Assembly (NCBI GenBank): GCA_951813855.1 | Contig: OX638380.1 | Coordinates: forward strand, 3,426,876-3,490,875 | From: an uncultured Verrucomicrobiae bacterium | Lineage (GTDB): Bacteria > Verrucomicrobiota > Verrucomicrobiia > Limisphaerales > AAA164-E04 | Direction: 5' to 3' | Length of the DNA: 64,000 nucleotides | In this document: positions 10,186 to 18,258 of the stretch, piece after piece | Numbering within the stretch: position 1 is the first letter of the stretch | Layout of the letters: the number at the start of each line of letters is the position of its first letter | Translations under genes and position numbers: made by a program | Notes under the pieces: generated by a model | The model's input: only the letters and a program-made list of their open reading frames with translations | Databases searched by the model: none | What the model was told of the DNA's origin: nothing

Positions 10186-11171
10186 TGAAATTGCGTTTGC
10201 TGATCACGATGGTGGTGACGGTTATTGGGATCGGCCTGGGGGAGCCGGCATCCGAAAACCGGGTGACTCTAGTGTTGGTGACCGGAATCCCCGGAACCGA
10301 ACAATACGAAGAAGTGTTCGCCCAACGGGAAAAGTTCTGGCGCGATACCGAAACCTTGGGCGATATCAAGGTGATCACTGTCGGCGACGGCGAACCCGGC
10401 GAGAAAAGCGATCGTCAACTGTTGCAGGAACTTCTGGAACGAGAAGCGAATCTGGAAGAGGGCGAGTTGTGGCTCGTGCTCAACGGCCATGGAACGTTCG
10501 ACGGGAAAAAGGGCAAATTCAACCTTCGAGGCCGGGATGTATCGTCCGAGGATTTGGCCGACTGGTTGAAACCGTGCCGGCGTCCTTTGGTACTGGTTAA
10601 CTGTTTTTCAGCCAGCGCTTCCTTTATCCAGGCACTCTCCGGACCCAATCGCGTGGTTTTGTCGGCGACCCGGAGCGGCTATGAGTTGAACTACTCGCGG
10701 TTCGGCACTTATTTCGCCAAGGCGATCAACTCCCCGGAAGCCGATTTGGACCAAGACGGCCAAGTGTCCCTGCTGGAGGCCTTTCTGAAGGGTTCTCGGG
10801 ACACCGGAGGTTTTTATTCGCTGGAGGGTAGAATCGCTTCCGAACATGCCTTGCTCGACGATACCGGCGATCAACAAGGCACAGGTCCCGATTGGTACCG
10901 GGGTGTCAGAGTCGTCAAGGAAACCGCTAAAGACGAAGAACCGGACGGAAGGCGCGCTCACCAGTTTCATCTGGTCCAAAGCGAATTCGAACGGAGCCTG
11001 TCGCCGGCCATGCGGGAGCAGCGGAATCAATTGGAATTGAAGCTACTGGCTTTACGTGATCGCAAGGACACTTTCGAACCGGCCGAATACGACGATCGAC
11101 TGGAGGAAGTGCTGCTGGAACTTTCCGAATTCTACGTTCAGGCTACCGAGGCTTTGGAAGAATCGGAATGA
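10185..11171 (+). CDS. Secreted C13-type (legumain/caspase-like fold) cysteine peptidase
   Basis: 328 residues from the ATG at 10185, which shares its A with the TGA of the preceding gene. A signal peptide (MKLRLLITMVVTVIGIGLGEP) predicts export. The catalytic dyad of clan CD peptidases can be seen: His in LVLNGHGTFDG and Cys in LVNCFSASASF, in the usual order and at the end of predicted beta strands. A following segment (LSATRSGYELNYSRFG) fits the substrate-pocket strand. DLDQDGQVSLLEAF resembles an EF-hand calcium loop. The C-terminal 90 residues are charged and probably helical. Coupling to the vWA/amidotransferase-like membrane protein suggests a joint envelope role; the substrate is unknown. 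Family assignment rests on the motifs only. Confidence 0.75.
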   Translation: MKLRLLITMVVTVIGIGLGEPASENRVTLVLVTGIPGTEQYEEVFAQREKFWRDTETLGDIKVITVGDGEPGEKSDRQLLQELLEREANLEEGELWLVLNGHGTFDGKKGKFNLRGRDVSSEDLADWLKPCRRPLVLVNCFSASASFIQALSGPNRVVLSATRSGYELNYSRFGTYFAKAINSPEADLDQDGQVSLLEAFLKGSRDTGGFYSLEGRIASEHALLDDTGDQQGTGPDWYRGVRVVKETAKDEEPDGRRAHQFHLVQSEFERSLSPAMREQRNQLELKLLALRDRKDTFEPAEYDDRLEEVLLELSEFYVQATEALEESE

Positions 11172-11287
11172 ATGCCATTAATCTGGCTGAGATGGGTTTT
11201 AGAATTAGTATGACTACGAAATGATTGGATTGTGATCCGCCTAGGCTTGCAATCAATAAAGCTAAGTAATAATTCTGGAGATATGAT

Positions 11288-11788
11288 ATGAGCGACGAAA
11301 TTCTTGCCTCGACTGATCAGAAGGAAGAGTTGTCTCGAATTTATGTTGCGGCAGTGGTTGCAAGTGCAGGTTTTACATTAGCAACACAGAACTATGATCG
11401 AGATGGAGTTGATATTCAGATTAGGTCCGGGGGACATTTTCGTCCAAGTTTAGACATTCAATTGAAGGCTACCACAAAAATTGAAAACGATTTATCGAAT
11501 GAAATTAAATATCCACTCCTGCTGCGAAATTATGAATTGCTTCGTGAACCAAGTCTAGTTCCAAGGATTTTAGTCATATTTGACCTTCCTTTAGATGAAA
11601 ACTTACGAGTTGAGATATCCCCAGAAGAACTGGTGATGAGGCGTTGTGCATACTGGTCTAATCTTCGAGAATTTCCAGAAACCGACAATAAGAAATCAGT
11701 CACTATTCAAGTAAAGAAACAAAACCGCTTCAATGTTAAAAGCCTTAAAAATTTGATGAAAAAGGTAGGGAATGGAATTAATCTATGA
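11288..11788 (+). CDS. DUF4365 domain protein (PD-(D/E)XK-like), first gene of a coupled pair
   Basis: A 166-residue protein with the features of DUF4365: QKEELSRIYVAAVVASAGF at the start, YDRDGVDIQI, then LDIQLKAT. The Asp followed by Q-L-K is the layout of the PD-(D/E)XK nuclease fold, with Gln replacing the usual Glu/Asp as in several DUF4365 members. It is preceded by CTGGAGATATG, so the ATG at 11288 has a good ribosome site. The gene is clearly more AT-rich than the dehydrogenase/protease genes to its left. It overlaps the next gene by ATGA. DUF4365 proteins are often found in defence islands; a role in recognising or cutting foreign nucleic acid is inference. Confidence 0.75.
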   Translation: MSDEILASTDQKEELSRIYVAAVVASAGFTLATQNYDRDGVDIQIRSGGHFRPSLDIQLKATTKIENDLSNEIKYPLLLRNYELLREPSLVPRILVIFDLPLDENLRVEISPEELVMRRCAYWSNLREFPETDNKKSVTIQVKKQNRFNVKSLKNLMKKVGNGINL

Positions 11789-12921
11789 AAGTACATATTC
11801 TCGATTCCGATGCGTTGAAGGCTGTTTCTCCGGGTGCCCTGACTTCTTACGTTCGGAATCTAGGATGGAAAAAAAACGAACCTTACGGAGAATATGGGGA
11901 TATTTATGTGGGCGAAGATAAACCGGAAATTATATTGCCGAGAACGGAACGTCTTGGTGATTATGCCTCGGTAGTTTCTCGGCTAATCGGTATCTTCAGT
12001 GAAATTGCTGACAGCGACGAATTGTCGGTATATCGAGATATAATCAGTTCTGATCATGATGTAATCAAGATTCGATCTATGGGCGACATCAATGATGGAT
12101 CAGTACCCATAAACGATGGTATCGAGATGGTCGTCCAAGGTCGAGAACTGCTTTTGGCTGCGGCGTGCGCTATTGGTGCGAAACAGCCGGTTTATCGTAC
12201 GGGAGCTAATCGTTCTGCTGTTGACTATATAAATCAGGTTAGGCTTGGTCAGACTGAACGCGGTAGTTTCGTTCTAACACTCATGACTCCTGTGCCGCCT
12301 ATCCTTCAGGATGAAGATTCGACATTTATCGACGATGAGCCGTACGAGCGACAAGTAACTCGATGTTTAGTTAGGGCACTCGGAGCCGCTCAACTGGCAG
12401 CAGAAAAAGTGCATTCAGGCGAGGGTGCGTCTGCATTTAAGCAAGCAGTTGAGTGCGGCGTCAGCGCGAATCTCTGTGATGCTGTTGCTAATTTGGTTAA
12501 ACACACTAAAGCATTGGAGATTAGGGTTAATTGGGCTAAAACACGTCCTAATCAGGAGAGCGGGAGGCGTTTTACATTTTCCGAAAGCGATGGCAAGGTG
12601 TTCGGGGAAGCGGCGCGTACTTTTCGTGCTAAGGCTCCTAAGACGGATCAAACTCTTTATGGTAACGTGTACAGATTAAAGCGGGACAAAGATGAGATCG
12701 CAGGACAAGTGACGTTTAAAGCGTACATTGATGAAAAAATTCAATCCGTAAGAGCTATACTTGATCATGAAGAATATACGAAAGCTGTTAGCGCGCATAA
12801 TAAAAAAAACCTTGTAGTTATTATCGGCGATCTTGAACGAGTGAAACAGCGCTGGTATATTTCGAATGTCAAGATTAGTGAAATTGATGTGGTCGATGAC
12901 ATTCAAAATGAATTGGCGTAG
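11785..12921 (+). CDS. Unknown protein translationally coupled to the DUF4365 gene
   Basis: 378 residues; the start overlaps the DUF4365 stop in an ATGA, so the two proteins are probably made in fixed ratio. I do not recognise a named family. The N-terminal third is mixed alpha/beta, starting MKVHILDSDALKAVSPGAL. The middle contains VRALGAAQLAAEKV and NLVKHTKALEIRVNWAKTRP. The C-terminal 120 residues (GNVYRLKRDKDEIAGQVTF, AHNKKNLVVIIGDLERVKQRWYISN) look like a small beta-barrel, perhaps an OB- or SH3-like module, after a helical region. No signal peptide or membrane segment, so it is cytosolic. The most likely role is as partner of the DUF4365 protein. Confidence 0.7.
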   Translation: MKVHILDSDALKAVSPGALTSYVRNLGWKKNEPYGEYGDIYVGEDKPEIILPRTERLGDYASVVSRLIGIFSEIADSDELSVYRDIISSDHDVIKIRSMGDINDGSVPINDGIEMVVQGRELLLAAACAIGAKQPVYRTGANRSAVDYINQVRLGQTERGSFVLTLMTPVPPILQDEDSTFIDDEPYERQVTRCLVRALGAAQLAAEKVHSGEGASAFKQAVECGVSANLCDAVANLVKHTKALEIRVNWAKTRPNQESGRRFTFSESDGKVFGEAARTFRAKAPKTDQTLYGNVYRLKRDKDEIAGQVTFKAYIDEKIQSVRAILDHEEYTKAVSAHNKKNLVVIIGDLERVKQRWYISNVKISEIDVVDDIQNELA

Positions 12922-13459
12922 ATTTATTCCACATGCGGAGCGTCGATCGATATTTTGAAAACGTAACAGATGATCATGGGCCATTGTTCGGAACTTTTGG
13001 ACAAAGGTATTCAATTGAAGTTTGATTTTGGCGACTATGGCAATCTTCGATTCTGATGATCCCGTCAGCACACGATAAGGGGTGACGATCATTGGTGAGT
13101 GTGTGCCATCGAGAGTTGTGAACTGGCCGGGGGGCACGCCGGGTGTTTTTACGGCTTCGTGGAAATAATTCTTCGCTGGATTGCGCCCCATATTTCGACT
13201 ACAAGTAAACTCGAGGGACGGCTCGATGCGAAGTTTGATGTGATTTGGAGAAGTTAGTAAGTGACTTTGTCGGCGTGAACTAAGTATATAATCTTAATCG
13301 TTCGAGAAGTAACTGCCTACGTATCCGATATTCAATTGTCCTTGCGGAAACGCTCGAACTGTGCGATTAAGTATCATGGCGAGCGTTTTTGCAAGTCAAA
13401 CAGAATCGACTTCCAGCAATCTTCAAACGAAACCAGCTCGGGGAATCAAGTTCTTTCTA
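12922..13459. other. Intergenic region, no supported gene
   Basis: About 540 bases after the DUF4365 pair and before the IS66 remnant. A minus-strand open frame (13191 down to 12676) starts outside and runs antisense into the preceding gene; its first 80 residues (such as PGVPPGQFTTLDGTH) read somewhat like protein, but no family was recognised. I treat the region as decayed or noncoding. Confidence 0.35.
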
Positions 13460-13495
13460 TTTTAATTCCAGCAGTTTCCGCTGCTGGAATTAAAA
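13460..13495. repeat. Perfect 15-bp inverted repeat (hairpin)
   Basis: The arm TTTTAATTCCAGCAG is followed by a six-base loop and its exact reverse complement. It lies at the left border of the IS66 remnant and its right arm is read into the remnant's frame. The left arm supplies a TAA in that frame. It has a U-rich left arm and an A-rich right arm, so it could form a transcript hairpin in either direction. Confidence 0.7.
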
Positions 13496-14623
13496 TTCAA
13501 GGAATTGCGGCAGCGAATTCAGGAACTTTTTCACCGGATTCGAGTATTTGAACTTTTGGTCCAGCGGCAGAAGGATCAGATCACCGAATTGAAAGAGGAA
13601 TAAGTTCGCTTGGAGAATGGTAACACCGCGGCAACTATTCCAGACGGCACTTTGACGTTCGCTTTCGAATCAGCAACCTTCGAACGGTCAGACGGTGCCG
13701 CTTCCAGGGAGAAAAAGCTCCAAGAACAATTAGAGAAGCAGCTTGTCTTGGTTGGCGAATTAACGGAAACCATCACGGAGTTGAAGCAACAAGCCGCCAA
13801 AGACAGTAGCAACAGCAGCAAGCCGCCTTCTTCGGATGGGTTGAAAAAGTAAAACGCCACCGTCAACGGCCAACCTAAACGCCAGTGCGAAAAGAAACCG
13901 TTAGATGGCCAACCCGGACATCAAGGCCGGACCATGGAACAATGTTCGCATCCGGATCATCTCCAGGATCGGTACCCGGAGGTCTGTCCGCATTGCGGAG
14001 AAACTCTCGAGTCAGATACCGAATGGGATTCGTCTTGCGAGAAGCGACAAGTTCTGGACGAGAATGAGGCGAATCGCCAACTGGAGTACACGGAGTATCG
14101 AGCTCACAGTTGCTCCTGTTTGAAATGCGGCAAGCGGGTTTAGGCCGCCTTTCCCAAGGGAGTTGACGGGCCGATCCAGTTCGGCCCGATTTTGACCGCG
14201 AAAGTGATCTATCTGCGGGTCGCTTAATTCCTGCCCGAGCGGCGAATCGTGGATATTAGGCGCGTGCTTTTGAAGGTCGACCTCTCCTCAGCCACGGTCA
14301 AGAAGATGTGTCGACGGGCGGCGAAACTAATCGCTGAAGTGCTCCAGGAACTGAAGCGACAGGTGGTGCAAGGAACAGAGACCAAGCATCTGGACGAGAC
14401 TGGTTTTCACATTGGCGGTCGCCTTTGGTGGCTGCACGTCATGAGCACTCTGACCCTGACTTGCTATCGCATTTCGCCCACCCGCGGCGCCATGGTTGAG
14501 TCCCTCCAAGGACGAGTGGTTCATGACTGCATGCCTTCCTATGTGAAATTAACGGATCTCATTCATGGGTACTGCAATGCTCATCTGTTGCGGGAATTGC
14601 TTGTGCCCCATTTGGTGGTGTAG
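13466..14623 (+). pseudogene. Decayed IS66-family transposase (TnpC)
   Basis: The IS66 signature can be followed in a single reading frame: a coiled coil (KELRQRIQELFHRIRVF), then DSSNSSKPPSSDGLKK, DGQPGHQGRTM, PEVCPHCGETL and KCGKRV zinc-ribbon pieces, then HLDETGFHIGGRLWWLHV (first catalytic Asp) and a weak CNAHLLREL. The frame holds stops at 13601 (TAA), 13850 (TAA), 14141 (TAG) and 14225 (TAA), and it is lost after LLREL at about 14600, so the last catalytic Asp and Glu are missing. No frameshift was needed. It is distinct from the intact IS66 transposase at 50117. No terminal repeats or target duplication were found. This is a non-functional remnant, next to other decayed mobile DNA. Confidence 0.85.
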
Positions 14624-14851
14624 GAGTGGATTCCCGGAGGCCCCAAACGAAAGGAGCGTAGCGACCCTCCTCCGTTTGTCTCTCCCGATTGGTCGAGCAG
14701 AACGACGAATGAGCCGCGGTGCGAAGTTATCTGAACCTCGCGGATCCGGCTCGGGTTTGCGGTGCCGGTAAGACCGATTCGGATCCGGATTACCAGTGAC
14801 CCGACCGTCGACCAAACATCGCTCTCAGATTTGGTCCGCCCGCATGTCCGG
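14624..14851. other. Short intergenic stretch, nothing recognised
   Basis: This stretch lies between the truncated end of the IS66 remnant and the HigA stop codon. It contains GGATTCCCGGAGGCCCCAAA, which resembles GAATCCCGGAGGCCC on the same strand near 15560, possibly a shared scrap of mobile DNA. No gene was seen. Confidence 0.3.
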
Positions 14852-15166
14852 TCATGTAGGCAATACGTATGCGTGCCGCTGTGCGGCGGCCCTGTCCCGA
14901 CGCGCCTGCGCCAGCTCGTAGCTAGGCCTGAATCCGTATCCAGTGCCGGCGGTGCCCCAGCCGATATCCTCCAGCGCCAGCGCCATGTTCGCCGACACCT
15001 CCGCCTTACCGTTCAGCAGGCGGGACAGCGTGCCGTGCTTGCAGCCAAGCCGCCTCGCCGTCTCGGTCACGTTCCAGCCCGCATCGTCCATGCTCTCACG
15101 AATCAGTTCGCCCGAGTGCGGGGGATTCAGCATCGGGCCGACTCGATCGTTGACAATGTCGTTCAT
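14852..15166 (-). CDS. higA: HigA-type antitoxin (HTH XRE family)
   Basis: 104 residues. The segment MLNPPHSGELIRESMDDAGW followed by ETARRLGCKHGTLSRLLNG and SANMALALEDIGWG is the standard HigA/VapI pattern: a helix-turn-helix of the XRE class that binds its own promoter and neutralises a HigB toxin. The conserved tail (SYELAQARRDR) is present. Its usual partner lies upstream in the order toxin-antitoxin, but here only the last 31 residues of HigB survive, ending 18 bases before this gene. The antitoxin therefore appears to be an orphan, without its toxin and probably without its native promoter. Length and motifs look intact. Confidence 0.85.
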   Translation of the reverse strand: MNDIVNDRVGPMLNPPHSGELIRESMDDAGWNVTETARRLGCKHGTLSRLLNGKAEVSANMALALEDIGWGTAGTGYGFRPSYELAQARRDRAAAQRHAYVLPT

Positions 15167-15184
15167 GATCTGCGCTCCCTCCGG

Positions 15185-15280
15185 TTAGTGATAGTCGATC
15201 AGGTCCACGCCTACGGCCTCGCCGTCCTCGAAGTGGAACACCACGCGCCAGTTGCCCGAGACGCGAACGCTCCACTGGCC
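15185..15280 (-). pseudogene. higB: C-terminal stump of HigB toxin
   Basis: Minus-strand codons read GQWSVRVSGNWRVVFHFED and end LIDYH-stop, which is the C-terminus of RelE/HigB-type mRNA interferases (family pattern W-S-x-R-V-S-x-N-W-R). Everything upstream of the Gly is missing: at about 15280 the sequence changes abruptly into the N-terminal region of an IS256-type transposase in a different frame. The toxin is therefore inactive. The intact antitoxin gene follows 18 bases downstream. Confidence 0.8.
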
Positions 15281-15522
15281 TGCGTCTTCCAAGCTCGAGC
15301 TCGATAGCCGTTGCGCCGCGTGGTGCGTTCGGGATTATTATCGCCTAACGCCCCGATCAAGGCTGCGACTTCCTCTTCCATGATCTGTTGCGCCTGTTGG
15401 CGGATTATTTTCCGGAGCAGATTCGGATCGCCCTCTAACTCGTGGGGATCTGGCCTAGGTTGGTTCGGATCGTTTAGCTCCAATATTTCTTCCTTGGTTG
15501 GGCGATAATCCCAATCTGCCGA
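15280..15522 (-). pseudogene. N-terminal fragment of an IS256 (Mutator-like) family transposase
   Basis: About 81 residues with the IS256 N-terminal pattern: LLRKIIRQQAQQIMEEEVAA, then ERTTRRNGYRARAWKTQ (family: ER..QRNGYR.R.W.TR). Right after this Gln the sequence runs into the HigB stump, so the rest of the transposase, with all three catalytic acidic residues, is gone. A longer open frame continues upstream to 15627 but I cannot place its first 35 residues. The junction is a clean fusion between a mobile-element remnant and a toxin remnant, which implies a deletion with one end in each. Confidence 0.75.
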
Positions 15523-15925
15523 AAGTCTATGGAGGAGTCCGATCACTCGAAATCTTTCGAATCCCGGAGGCCCTAAATGGGACACAAGCGAATGGGGTGA
15601 GTCTGGTCCAAAAATGGCAAATCGCATACGTAGGCAGTTGCTTCGAGAATCGGTTGTCGGTTCGGAAGACGTAGTGGCTGAAGAGCGAACCCGACAATTG
15701 GGGAAGGGGTTTGGGCAACTGAGCCGGGTGGAGGGCGTGGTGGCGGTGGAGTCCGCGATGGCCGATGGTCGCTAGGGGCGGAAGGTTAAGGAAAATCTTC
15801 GATCGCCAGAGCCAGAGATTCGCCATCGCCAAGACGACGGCGGTAGACCGACGATGAATTGCCCTTAGCCAAGGGTCCTTCTGGGCCTGCCGTCGGGGGT
15901 AGCGATTTCGGTTGCCGGCCGGTTT
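15523..15925. other. Intergenic region, no supported gene
   Basis: About 400 bases between the IS256 remnant and the phosphatase stop codon. Open frames exist on the minus strand but carry no recognisable domain. Nothing else was seen. Confidence 0.3.
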
Positions 15926-17476
15926 TTAGCGAGGGGGCAAAGTTTGACTGAAAACTTCCAGAGTCCAGTTTTCGAAACTCTCGGCGGTAGTCAGGCGAGC
16001 CCAGGCGTCGAAATCGTATCCGCAGCCCATTCCGTAAACGCTGTCCGGAGCGACATTGAAAGTGTAGACGGCTCCGGGAACCATTTTCCGGCGAGGGCCG
16101 GTTTCGAGATTTTGAGCCAAGACTTGCGAATTGACATACAACAGAGCCGGTCCATCGGCCAGTTGCCAGTGACGATGGACCCCTCGGGCGGCGATCAACC
16201 GCATCATCATGGGATTCGGAACTCCGGAATGTTGGTGGGCTCGAATGACGGCCTGAACTTTCTGAGCTCCTGTGGTCGCGTGCGACAGCAGATGGTGGGT
16301 CGCTTTTTCTCCGTACACCCAGGCGCGTCCGGGGTTGTACGTCAGGGCCGTCTCCTCGATCAAGAGCGAGAAATCGTTCCACATAAAACCCAAGGGAGCC
16401 GGAGAAACCGGATTGGCCGGAACGAAATCCTGTAATAACGGTTCCAGTGCCGGGCGCAGGTCGGGGGATAGGGTTTGGAGAAAGTCTGGGTGATGCTGAC
16501 AGTATTTTTTCTGGAGCAACGTCCCCAACAGTTCGAATCCCAGCGGAGCCGGATCGGCCAGCAGCAGAGCGGGGCGATAGCCCGGTTCCATCCCTCCGTG
16601 ATTGCACTGCACATAGTTGTCTCCGCTGCCTAGATAGAGCACCACTGGGAGAAAGTCGTATAGCCTCATCGGCAATCGAACGTCGTATTGTTTACCGAAC
16701 TTGACGGCCAGTTCGGTAAAGAAGCCGTACTCCGCGGTCAGCGAGATGTCTTCGTGATTTCCCCGCACCAAGTGAACCCGATCAGGGTTGGCCAACAGCA
16801 ACCGTAATAGCGTGTAGATGACTTCGACTCCGTAGACTCCCCGGTCCGTGTAATCTCCTAGGAACAGGAAGGAAGTTCGTTCGTCGCGAAGGCGAAAACC
16901 GTCGAGGATGCTTTGGTCGTTCAGGGCGGCCAGAAAAGCGATCAGGGAATGAATGTCGCCGTGGAAGTCGCCGTGAATCAGGAATTTCTCGCCCGGGGCG
17001 ACCGCGAGCTTCTGAGCGAAGGGCGTAAAGGGAATATCGGAATGCTCGTAGTAGATGCGCGAGGTGTCGAAAAAGGTGTTTGGATCGGGAGGGGTACCGG
17101 TCCAGTTTTCGGGACGGGCCAGCCGACCTGACTGGAAGTGCTCGAAGGCCGCCTTCAGGATTCGATCGAATTCCCGTGCATCGGGGAGAGGCAATAATTC
17201 ACGGGAGGGAAAAAGTCCTTGAAGGGACAGATTGGTAGGCAGACGGTCGCAGGCTCGTTTCCAAGTCTCGAAATCGGGATAGGGACCTTGGCCGATCGGA
17301 TCGGTTCCCGATACGCTGGATTGTTCGATCGAAGCGTTTCGTTGGGTGGTCGGGGAGCAAGAGACGGTGATCAGGGGCGTCAGCAGGATGACGACTACCT
17401 TGGCGAGGAAGGTTAGTCGTTGCCGTGCCGTAGATCGGTTGGCGGATTCGTCAGTATCGAACGACAGAGTTTTCAA
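15926..17476 (-). CDS. Lipoprotein PPP-family metallophosphatase
   Basis: 516 residues starting at a TTG. A basic N-terminus and hydrophobic stretch end in LITVSC, a lipobox, so it should be anchored to the outer side of a membrane. The catalytic domain shows all motifs of PPP-type (calcineurin-like) phosphoesterases in order: GDFHGD, LFLGDYTDRG, VRGNHED and CNHGG, which bind two metal ions. This is the layout of serine/threonine phosphatases, here exported rather than cytosolic. A C-terminal region (about 380-516; KVQAVIRAHQHSG) adds the last metal-ligand His. The neighbours are unrelated mobile remnants and noncoding DNA, so no pathway can be assigned. Target could be a phosphoprotein or a small phosphate ester in the envelope. 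Confidence 0.85.
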   Translation of the reverse strand: MKTLSFDTDESANRSTARQRLTFLAKVVVILLTPLITVSCSPTTQRNASIEQSSVSGTDPIGQGPYPDFETWKRACDRLPTNLSLQGLFPSRELLPLPDAREFDRILKAAFEHFQSGRLARPENWTGTPPDPNTFFDTSRIYYEHSDIPFTPFAQKLAVAPGEKFLIHGDFHGDIHSLIAFLAALNDQSILDGFRLRDERTSFLFLGDYTDRGVYGVEVIYTLLRLLLANPDRVHLVRGNHEDISLTAEYGFFTELAVKFGKQYDVRLPMRLYDFLPVVLYLGSGDNYVQCNHGGMEPGYRPALLLADPAPLGFELLGTLLQKKYCQHHPDFLQTLSPDLRPALEPLLQDFVPANPVSPAPLGFMWNDFSLLIEETALTYNPGRAWVYGEKATHHLLSHATTGAQKVQAVIRAHQHSGVPNPMMMRLIAARGVHRHWQLADGPALLYVNSQVLAQNLETGPRRKMVPGAVYTFNVAPDSVYGMGCGYDFDAWARLTTAESFENWTLEVFSQTLPPR

Positions 17477-18258
17477 TTAGCCGATCGGTAGGGTGTTAGT
17501 CGAGACCAGTTCAAAAGGACAGATCGATTTGCTAGGTAATTTAATCGGAGTTCAGGGTAACAGGTCGATCGCCCTCTCGCAACGAACGTTGGCGCTTGGC
17601 ACCCGGTCGACCTCACGTTTTCACAGTTTCGTAACCGGAGATTGCCTGATTTTCCTTGCTGGATTTATCGTTACGATCGGTTGTCGGTTTTCGGAGGCGT
17701 AATAGGTTATCGTTCGGTTAGCGACAGAACGATAACCGGCAATTATCCGGGTGGTTGGGGGGAGCGGTAATCAAGGTCGTGGGTGGAGTTCAAGGTCGAT
17801 GGTTGCCATCGGGTATCACGTTAGGTCAACTGGCGATCTGTTGGACATCTCTCGAGTGCTGTCGCGATTTTCTCGTGATTAGGCGATTTGATTACCGTTA
17901 GGGCCTAACGAACTTTTCCTTTGAATCGTCGAGTGCCGGTCAGACGGTTTCGTCGAGTTGGAAGTCGTGAGCGATCCGGAATCCATTGTCCCCATCCGGG
18001 TGCAATGGCGGCGGCTTTTGTTTCTTGAAAGGGGCACTTAGCATTTCGCCGGCCTCGTGACCAGTCACCGAGCAGGGGGATCGGAATCGGAAGTGGAATT
18101 CAGATTTAATAGCCGTCAAGACGAATGCCACTCGTTAAGCTTTTGGGGGGCCGGTTTCCGATATCGACCATATCGCTGTAATCGTCTCTGACGAAATGCA
18201 GAAATTCCACGATACGCAGGTGGAATAGGAGCATTTGGACGACTAATCACCGTCTTCC
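17477..18258. other. Intergenic region with one hairpin, no gene seen
   Basis: About 780 bases with only short open frames. One inverted repeat was seen at 17705-17737. A minus-strand frame at 17940-18131 has no recognisable content. Confidence 0.4.
17705..17737. repeat. 11-bp inverted repeat
   Basis: GGTTATCGTTC and its exact reverse complement are separated by 11 bases. It could be an operator or weak hairpin; there is no T-tract, so it is not a clear terminator. Confidence 0.45.

Noticed and set aside
12676..13191. Minus-strand open frame of 171 codons
   Set aside because: Its second half is antisense to the coupled unknown gene and the first part matches no family I know; not enough support.
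15527..15832. Minus-strand open frame of 101 codons
   Set aside because: No motif, overlaps the IS256 remnant's upstream part in another frame and looks random.
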